Positions 1 to 4,063 of a DNA stretch of 5,469 nucleotides are shown here, in pieces. The translations under genes and the position numbers were made by a program. The stretch is from NCBI GenBank assembly GCA_017648525.1, contig JAGCIP010000137.1:1-5469 (forward strand). Direction: 5' to 3'. Position 1 is the first letter of the stretch, and every line of letters begins with the position of its first letter. Below the pieces are notes generated by a model that saw only the letters and a program-made list of their open reading frames with translations, was not told where the DNA came from and did no database searches. This stretch comes from Clostridia bacterium (GTDB lineage: Bacteria > Bacillota > Clostridia > Christensenellales > Borkfalkiaceae).

Positions 1-897
1 AAGACCTATTCGGCACAGTCTATAAAGATAATTAAGTCGATTAAATCGGTTGATGGAACGGAAAAGTTTTTGTATAAACTACACGATAACAACCTAATTG
101 AAGGCGTGCTTATGAAATATAAGTATGGTTACACCTTGTGTGTTTCAACGCAGGTGGGTTGCAGAATGCATTGCGCATTTTGTGCGTCTGGACTAAACGG
201 TTTGGTTAGAAATCTTGAATCGGGTGAGATATTAGGGCAAGTTCTTGCCGTAAATAGATATCTTGGCGGTGGATTAGCTGATAAACGCAAAATTATTAAC
301 GTTGTAATGATGGGTAGTGGTGAGCCGTTAGATAATTACGATAACACGCTAAAATTTTTGCAATTAATATCAGAAAAAAACGGAATAAATATAAGTCAAC
401 GTAATATAAGCTTGTCAACTGCAGGCGTAGTTCCTAAAATGTATGCATTAGCGGATGATGGTGTAAATATAAACTTAACCGTTTCCTTGCACTCGCCATT
501 TGACGAAGAAAGACAAAAAATAATGCCGATTGCAAAGGCTTATTCTATTAAAGAAATTTTGTCCGCTTGTGAAAATTATTTTAAAAAGACGGGCAGGAGA
601 TACATATTTGAATATGTTTTAATTAAAGGGGAAACGGATACTTCTCGCCATGCGGAAAAGTTGATTTCCTTGCTTAAAGGTAGACCTTGTCATTTGAATT
701 TGATAAGGCTAAATGAAGTAAAGGAAAACGACTTGGTCGGTGGAACAGAAAAAGACGCATATAGATTTTTGGGCGTGTTGGAAAAAGGTGGGTTATCCGT
801 TACTTTAAGAAGAAAAATGGGCGAAGATATAGGCGGGGCCTGTGGTCAATTACGCCAGCGCTATTTAGAAGAAAACGGAGAAATAATAGGAGAATAA
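1..897 (+). CDS. rlmN: RlmN, dual-specificity 23S rRNA/tRNA adenine-C2 methyltransferase (5' end cut off by window)
   Basis: This radical-SAM enzyme of the cytosol methylates C2 of A2503 in 23S rRNA and A37 in a subset of tRNAs. The frame is open from base 1 to the TAA at 895-897, giving 298 visible residues. The family is about 345-350 long, so roughly 50 N-terminal residues lie outside. The 4Fe-4S motif CxxxCxxC is at visible residues 54, 58 and 61 (VGCRMHCAFC). The upstream Cys47 in TLCVS matches E. coli Cys118. MMGSGEP (103-109) is the SAM-binding GEP-type motif. Cys281 in GGACGQL matches the methyl-carrying Cys355 of E. coli. Every catalytic cysteine is therefore present and the enzyme should be active. 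The TTG at 70 is not the start, because conserved sequence continues upstream of it. The gene leads directly into rsgA. In many Firmicutes rsmB lies upstream and stp-prkC follow; stp-prkC are absent here. Confidence 0.97.
   Translation, partial: KTYSAQSIKIIKSIKSVDGTEKFLYKLHDNNLIEGVLMKYKYGYTLCVSTQVGCRMHCAFCASGLNGLVRNLESGEILGQVLAVNRYLGGGLADKRKIINVVMMGSGEPLDNYDNTLKFLQLISEKNGINISQRNISLSTAGVVPKMYALADDGVNINLTVSLHSPFDEERQKIMPIAKAYSIKEILSACENYFKKTGRRYIFEYVLIKGETDTSRHAEKLISLLKGRPCHLNLIRLNEVKENDLVGGTEKDAYRFLGVLEKGGLSVTLRRKMGEDIGGACGQLRQRYLEENGEIIGE
888..893 (+). promoter_or_regulatory. Ribosome-binding site fixing the TTG start of rsgA
   Basis: AGGAGA lies inside the last codons of rlmN, 5 bases before the TTG at 899. 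It supports the non-ATG start and implies translational coupling to rlmN, whose stop is one base before that TTG. Confidence 0.8.
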
Positions 898-898
898 A

Positions 899-1750
899 TT
901 GCAAGGGCAAGTATATAGAGCAAGTAGTGATTCTTACATTGTAAATATTGACGGAAAAAGTGTCAAATGTAAGGCTCGCGGTATACTTAAAATTAAAAGC
1001 GACGGAATTTGCGTTGGTGATTACGTCGAAGTTGACGGTGGCGTGATAACAAAGGTTTTAGAAAGAAAAAACAAGTTTGTTCGTCCAAACGTTTCAAACG
1101 TTGATTTAATAGTTGCGGTTATCTCACCAGAGCCTAAACCAGATTATTATTTAATTGATAAACTTTATCTAAATGCTGTTAAAGAAGACGTTGAGATGGT
1201 TATAGCCGTAAACAAAACCGATATAAACCCAATGCTTTTTGACGAGATAAAAAAAGAGTACGGCGGTTTAGGTATAAACGTGTTTAGTTTGTGTGCGCAA
1301 ACGGGGGAAGGCGTAGATTATTTAAAAGGTTTGGTAAATGGTAAATTAACTGTTCTTGCAGGGCAAAGTGCCGTTGGTAAAACTTCTATAATAAATTCTG
1401 CGTTCAGCCTAAATTTACTTACGGGGTCGGTTAGCGAAAAAATCTTGCGTGGAAAACATACGACGACAAAATCTGAAATATTTGAGATTAACGGCGTTAG
1501 ATTGATAGATTCTCCGGGCTTTGCTGTTATTGACGCAATGGTAAGTGTAGAAGAATTACCCGACTGCTATCCTGAATACTTAAAGGTTGCTTGTGAGTGT
1601 AAGTTTAGGGGGTGTAAACACGTAAGTGAGCCCGATTGTAAGGTAAAAGAATTAGTAAAAAACGGCGAACTGTCTGCGCAAAGATACGGCAGATACGTCG
1701 AAATATATAATGAAATTTCAAGTAGGAGAGTGACTTATGAAAAAAATTAA
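899..1750 (+). CDS. rsgA: RsgA, ribosome small-subunit-dependent GTPase
   Basis: This circularly permuted GTPase (YjeQ/YloQ/CpgA family) binds the 30S subunit late in its assembly and helps check or release maturation. The 283 residues are close to the usual 290-300. An N-terminal OB-fold (about 1-60) is followed by the permuted G-motif order: G4 NKTD at 105-108, G5-like region near 130-138, G1 GQSAVGKT at 155-162, G2-like GKHTTT at 185-190 and G3 DSPG at 204-207. The C-terminal zinc knuckle is Cys234, Cys239, His241 and Cys247. The P-loop reads SAVGKT where SGVGKS/T is more usual, a mild variation. The TTG start is chosen because AGGAGA sits 5 bases upstream and the family's opening beta strand begins right there. 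The 3' end overlaps rpe by 14 bases. The rlmN-rsgA-rpe order matches the Firmicutes locus without stp and prkC. Confidence 0.96.
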   Translation: MQGQVYRASSDSYIVNIDGKSVKCKARGILKIKSDGICVGDYVEVDGGVITKVLERKNKFVRPNVSNVDLIVAVISPEPKPDYYLIDKLYLNAVKEDVEMVIAVNKTDINPMLFDEIKKEYGGLGINVFSLCAQTGEGVDYLKGLVNGKLTVLAGQSAVGKTSIINSAFSLNLLTGSVSEKILRGKHTTTKSEIFEINGVRLIDSPGFAVIDAMVSVEELPDCYPEYLKVACECKFRGCKHVSEPDCKVKELVKNGELSAQRYGRYVEIYNEISSRRVTYEKN

Positions 1751-2393
1751 AATTGCACCGTCTATTTTATCGGCGGACTTTTCAAAAATTGGTGAAGAAA
1801 TAGCGCAAATTACTCGTGATGGCGCAGACGTTATTCACCTTGACGTTATGGACGGTAGTTTCGTTAGAAATATATCTTTTGGACCTAAACTAATAAAAGA
1901 ATCACGTAAGTATTCTAAAGCGGTTTTCGACGCACATTTGATGATTGTAAATCCGTGGAATTACGTTCCGCAGTTTGCAGATGCGGGGGCTGACATTATC
2001 ACCGTGCATTACGAGGCTTGTAAGGATAAATTAAAAGATACGTTAAACCTTATTAAGAGCCACGGCGTAAAATGTGGCGCCGTTATTAACCCTGATACGG
2101 AAGTTAGCAAAATTGCAGACGTTATTGAACTTTGCGATATGGTATTGCTTATGAGTGTTTTCCCTGGTTTTGGTGGTCAAAAGTTTATACCAGAAGTGTT
2201 GCCCAAAATTGAAGAAGTTGCAAAATTGGTTAACAAGATAGGTAAGGAAATTGATATAGAAGTTGACGGTGGAATTACCAAAGAAAACGTTAAACTTGTT
2301 AAAGACGCAGGTGCAAACGTTATAGTTGCAGGTAGCACGGTGTTCAATGAGCCTGATAGGGCAAAAATCATTAAGGAATTGCGTGAAATTTAG
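1737..2393 (+). CDS. rpe: Ribulose-phosphate 3-epimerase
   Basis: Rpe interconverts D-ribulose 5-phosphate and D-xylulose 5-phosphate in the pentose phosphate pathway, in the cytosol. The 218 residues form a complete TIM barrel. Visible active-site elements are Ser9 in APSILSADF, the metal and acid/base residues His34 and Asp36 in IHLDVMDG, His67 in DAHLMI, the phosphate-side loop PGFGGQ (143-148), and Asp177 in the VDGGI strand. Two local variations are Phe142 in MSVFPGFGGQ, where Asn is common, and Arg44 in SFVRN, where Pro is common. Neither touches a catalytic residue. The ATG at 1737 lies inside the end of rsgA, and AGGAG at 1724-1728 is 8 bases upstream, so translation is probably coupled. 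Both family and start are firm. Confidence 0.97.
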   Translation: MKKIKIAPSILSADFSKIGEEIAQITRDGADVIHLDVMDGSFVRNISFGPKLIKESRKYSKAVFDAHLMIVNPWNYVPQFADAGADIITVHYEACKDKLKDTLNLIKSHGVKCGAVINPDTEVSKIADVIELCDMVLLMSVFPGFGGQKFIPEVLPKIEEVAKLVNKIGKEIDIEVDGGITKENVKLVKDAGANVIVAGSTVFNEPDRAKIIKELREI

Positions 2394-2421
2394 GTTTTGT
2401 GTCAAGAATTTTACTTCTATA

Positions 2422-2429
2422 CATATAAT
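2422..2429 (+). promoter_or_regulatory. Possible -10 element for the SpoVM-like gene
   Basis: CATATAAT lies between rpe and the 28-codon gene. It contains a perfect TATAAT (2424-2429) but also fits the sigma-E -10 consensus CATACAnT of mother-cell genes at all but one specified base. No good -35 partner is visible: TTGTGT at 2397 leaves a 21-base spacer, and TCAAGAA at 2402 matches the sigma-E -35 poorly. Read-through from rpe is an equally good explanation for expression. Confidence 0.3.
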
Positions 2430-2449
2430 AATGTATGCGAGGTAAATAT

Positions 2450-2536
2450 ATGAAAATTTGTTGTATTAAACCGACAAAGATAATACGTAAATTTTTAAGA
2501 CTGCTATTTTGTCGCAATTGTAAAACAAAAGAATAA
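2450..2536 (+). CDS. spoVM: SpoVM-like 28-residue amphipathic sporulation peptide
   Basis: The gene has an ATG, 28 codons and a TAA, with GAGG at 2439-2442, 7 bases upstream of the ATG. The peptide starts MKICCIKPTK and is basic with alternating hydrophobic residues, as expected for a membrane-surface amphipathic helix. Ungapped against B. subtilis SpoVM (26 residues, recalled from memory) it is identical at Met1, Lys2, Ile6, Lys7, Lys10, Arg17 and Lys25, with mostly conservative hydrophobic matches between. Position agrees: in Bacillus, spoVM follows rsgA-rpe-thiN; here it is 56 bases after rpe and thiN is missing. SpoVM marks the curved outer forespore membrane in the mother cell and anchors the SpoIVA coat layer. 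Oddities are Pro8 instead of Pro9, no Gly pair at 13-14, and four cysteines (4, 5, 21, 24). It could be an unrelated small basic peptide, but start signal, pattern and synteny together favour SpoVM. Confidence 0.66.
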   Translation: MKICCIKPTKIIRKFLRLLFCRNCKTKE

Positions 2537-2537
2537 C

Positions 2538-2570
2538 AAAAAAACCCTGAACTTCAGGGTTTTTTATTTT
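2538..2570. terminator. Bidirectional intrinsic terminator between converging genes
   Basis: CCCTGA (2545-2550) and TCAGGG (2554-2559) form a hairpin with a 3-base loop. Seven A residues precede it (2538-2544); six T residues, an A and four more T residues follow (2560-2570). A/T pairing of the flanks extends the stem to about 12 bp. On the plus strand it ends the rlmN-rsgA-rpe-spoVM transcript. On the minus strand it lies 18 bases past the stop of the dehydrogenase gene and ends that transcript. Confidence 0.92.
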
Positions 2571-2588
2571 TATATACTTAGTATCAAA

Positions 2589-3608
2589 TTATTTAACAAG
2601 GTCAACTATTACTTCGTAAATTTTACCTTGTTCATCAAGCATTGCGTTCATTTTTTCAAATGCGGTGGGTACGGATTCATAAGTACACGAGTCAAGTTTA
2701 AGATGCGAAAGATTGATTGCCTTGTTTGCTATTAAGTTTATACTTGCTGCGGTGTTGCCGTGTCCGCTATTTATACACAAAATTTGAAGTTGTTTTTTAA
2801 TTGCTTGAGCAAAGGATATAGAGTTGTTTTTGTAGGAAACACCGGTAAAAGCAACGCCTGCGTTATAAGATGCAAGGGCAAAGGCTTTTGCAGCAGGTAT
2901 ATTACAATCAGAAACGTAAACAACACTTTTTGTCATTCTGCCACCTGTGATAACGTTAACTTCTTTTTGCCAGTTATCTTCGCTACCTAAAACGTAATAA
3001 ATACCAGAATCTTTTGCGATTTTATAATCTTCTTCGTCAGTAGTGAGAACGATAGGTACTGCTTGATAGTAGATAAGAAGTTGTGCTAAAATATTGCCAA
3101 AGTTGTTTGCACCGCAAATAGCAACGTAGTCGCCTTTTTGTATTCCAAGTTTGTCAACAACTGCAATAGCGAGTGAAATTTTTTCAATGAACAACGCTTC
3201 TAAATCGTGCACGCTTTCGGGAAGAACGAAAATCTTGTCGTATTCTGCAGAAACAAAATCGCACAAAAAACCGTCAAAATCCACACCAGCGGTTAATAGG
3301 TCAGAGCATTTTGCAGTATTTCCACTTTTGCAGTTATAGCATTCTAAACATTCTTTATTCGGTTCAACGTAAACGTGTTTGCCTTTTTCAAGACCAAAAA
3401 GATTAGTGTCAGACTGTGCGATAACGCCTATACCTGCGCTACCCAAAACAACGTCTTCACCATCTAATTCGTCTTTATATCTTAAAACGTCTGAAAGAGA
3501 AATGAGTGATTTGGTGATTTTAACCTTTGCCAAAGAATTAACTTCATCAACTTCGTCAATTTCATTTTCAATTAACGTTAAAGGCTTAACGAGTTTCCAA
3601 CCTTTCAT
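2589..3608 (-). CDS. Medium-chain dehydrogenase/reductase (alcohol dehydrogenase-like) lacking catalytic zinc ligands
   Basis: This 339-residue protein has MDR (GroES-like plus Rossmann) architecture and normal family length. The structural-zinc lobe is intact: Cys87, Cys90, Cys93 and Cys101 in CxxCxxCx7C spacing. The Rossmann domain begins near 156 with GDYVAICGANNFG, so the usual GxGxxG reads GANNFG, followed by a beta strand and acidic TTDEED near 189-194. Catalytic-zinc positions differ from zinc-dependent relatives. The usual GICGSD is LISLSD (Ser37 for Cys), and the usual GHE is GSA (56-58, Ser for His and Ala for Glu). Glu142 could be the remaining ligand. It may use another chemistry or be a pseudoenzyme; substrate and pathway cannot be told. 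The ATG at 3608 is preferred because GGAG (3617-3614) lies 5 bases upstream; an in-frame TTG at 3623 lacks such a site. It is monocistronic, with its own promoter and terminator. Confidence 0.9.
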   Translation of the reverse strand: MKGWKLVKPLTLIENEIDEVDEVNSLAKVKITKSLISLSDVLRYKDELDGEDVVLGSAGIGVIAQSDTNLFGLEKGKHVYVEPNKECLECYNCKSGNTAKCSDLLTAGVDFDGFLCDFVSAEYDKIFVLPESVHDLEALFIEKISLAIAVVDKLGIQKGDYVAICGANNFGNILAQLLIYYQAVPIVLTTDEEDYKIAKDSGIYYVLGSEDNWQKEVNVITGGRMTKSVVYVSDCNIPAAKAFALASYNAGVAFTGVSYKNNSISFAQAIKKQLQILCINSGHGNTAASINLIANKAINLSHLKLDSCTYESVPTAFEKMNAMLDEQGKIYEVIVDLVK

Positions 3609-3638
3609 ATTTTCTCCATACAATCAAAAATTACAACC

Positions 3639-3667
3639 ATTATATTATAATTATTAAAAAAAATCAA
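3639..3667 (-). promoter_or_regulatory. Sigma-A type promoter of the MDR dehydrogenase gene
   Basis: On the minus strand TTGATT (3667-3662) is followed after exactly 17 bases by TATAAT (3644-3639). Transcription should begin near 3632, giving a leader of about 24 bases that holds the GGAG site and ends at the ATG at 3608. No operator is obvious beyond the AT-rich inverted repeat at 3696-3720. Confidence 0.75.
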
Positions 3668-3695
3668 GCGTTTAATCGTGTAGAATTAAATTAAA

Positions 3696-3720
3696 AGTTT
3701 TTGCTTTTTTTTGAAAAACT
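3696..3720. repeat. AT-rich inverted repeat midway between divergent promoters
   Basis: AGTTTTT (3696-3702) and AAAAACT (3714-3720) are perfect 7-base inverted arms separated by 11 bases, mainly T. The repeat lies between the two outward-facing -35 boxes (3667 and 3734). It could be an operator shared by both genes or simply chance in AT-rich DNA. Confidence 0.3.
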
Positions 3721-3733
3721 AACCCGTATATAG

Positions 3734-3762
3734 TTGACTAACAAAGAAAAATATAATATAAT
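3734..3762 (+). promoter_or_regulatory. Sigma-A type promoter of rpmE
   Basis: TTGACT (3734-3739) is followed after a 17-base spacer by TATAAT (3757-3762), one base from full consensus, as expected for a highly expressed ribosomal protein gene. A second TATAAT at 3752-3757 would have only a 12-base spacer and is not favoured. The start is predicted near 3769, leaving a leader of about 24 bases, too short for a structured leader or riboswitch. Confidence 0.85.
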
Positions 3763-3792
3763 ACTGTGGTAAATCAGTAAAAGAGGTGTGTT

Positions 3793-4002
3793 ATGAAAGA
3801 AGCTATACATCCGGATTATCATGAAGTAACAGTAGTATGTGCTTGTGGCGAAACTTTTAAGACTGGCTCTACCAAAAAGGGAGACGTAATTAAAGTTGAT
3901 ATTTGTAGCAAGTGCCATCCGTTCTTCACGGGTAAACAAAAGTTGGTTGATACCGGCGGCCGTGTTGATAAATTCAACAAGAGATATGGCAAAGCAAAAT
4001 AG
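3793..4002 (+). CDS. rpmE: 50S ribosomal protein L31, zinc-binding type
   Basis: L31 (bL31) sits at the central protuberance of the 50S subunit and contributes to the bridge with the 30S head. The 69 residues match the usual length of about 66-70. The sequence begins MKEAIHPDYHEV, the family signature. Cys16, Cys18, Cys38 and Cys41 (CxC and CxxC) form the zinc ribbon, so this is the zinc-containing version rather than the cysteine-free paralogue used under zinc limitation. CHPFFTGKQK and the basic end (DKFNKRYGK) are typical. GAGGTG at 3783-3788 lies 4 bases upstream of the ATG and is an almost perfect anti-Shine-Dalgarno match. The gene has its own strong promoter and is followed by an intrinsic terminator, then by the YqhQ-PrmC gene, in an order also seen as separate genes in clostridia. 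Confidence 0.98.
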   Translation: MKEAIHPDYHEVTVVCACGETFKTGSTKKGDVIKVDICSKCHPFFTGKQKLVDTGGRVDKFNKRYGKAK

Positions 4003-4017
4003 TACGCTATATTGCGC

Positions 4018-4056
4018 GGCTTTAAGTGTATGAGTTACTCTTAAAGCCTTTTTTTT
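4018..4056 (+). terminator. Intrinsic terminator after rpmE
   Basis: GGCTTTAAG (4018-4026) pairs perfectly over 9 bp with CTTAAAGCC (4040-4048) around a 13-base loop, and eight T residues follow (4049-4056). It begins 15 bases after the rpmE stop. It ends only 7 bases before the ATG of the next gene, so it either separates the two transcripts or acts as a partial, attenuating terminator. Confidence 0.88.
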
Positions 4057-4063
4057 AGTCGCT

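Noticed and set aside
70..72. TTG as the start of rlmN
   Set aside because: The frame stays open to base 1 and its upstream codons read as RlmN sequence, so the true start is outside the window.
2043..2405. 120-codon open frame on the minus strand across rpe
   Set aside because: It lies opposite the conserved rpe gene, has no family resemblance and no clear ribosome-binding site; it is a by-product of rpe codon use.
3621..3623. TTG start for the dehydrogenase gene, 5 codons upstream of the ATG
   Set aside because: It would put the GGAG ribosome-binding site inside the gene and has no such site of its own; the ATG at 3608 has GGAG 5 bases upstream.
3624..3792. Riboswitch or L31 autoregulatory leader before rpmE
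   Set aside because: The predicted promoter leaves only about 24 bases of leader, too short for a structured regulatory RNA.
3965..4013. Promoter within the end of rpmE for the fused gene (TTGATA at 3965, TATATT at 4008)
   Set aside because: The spacing between the two boxes is far too long and no alternative -35 lies 16-18 bases before TATATT.
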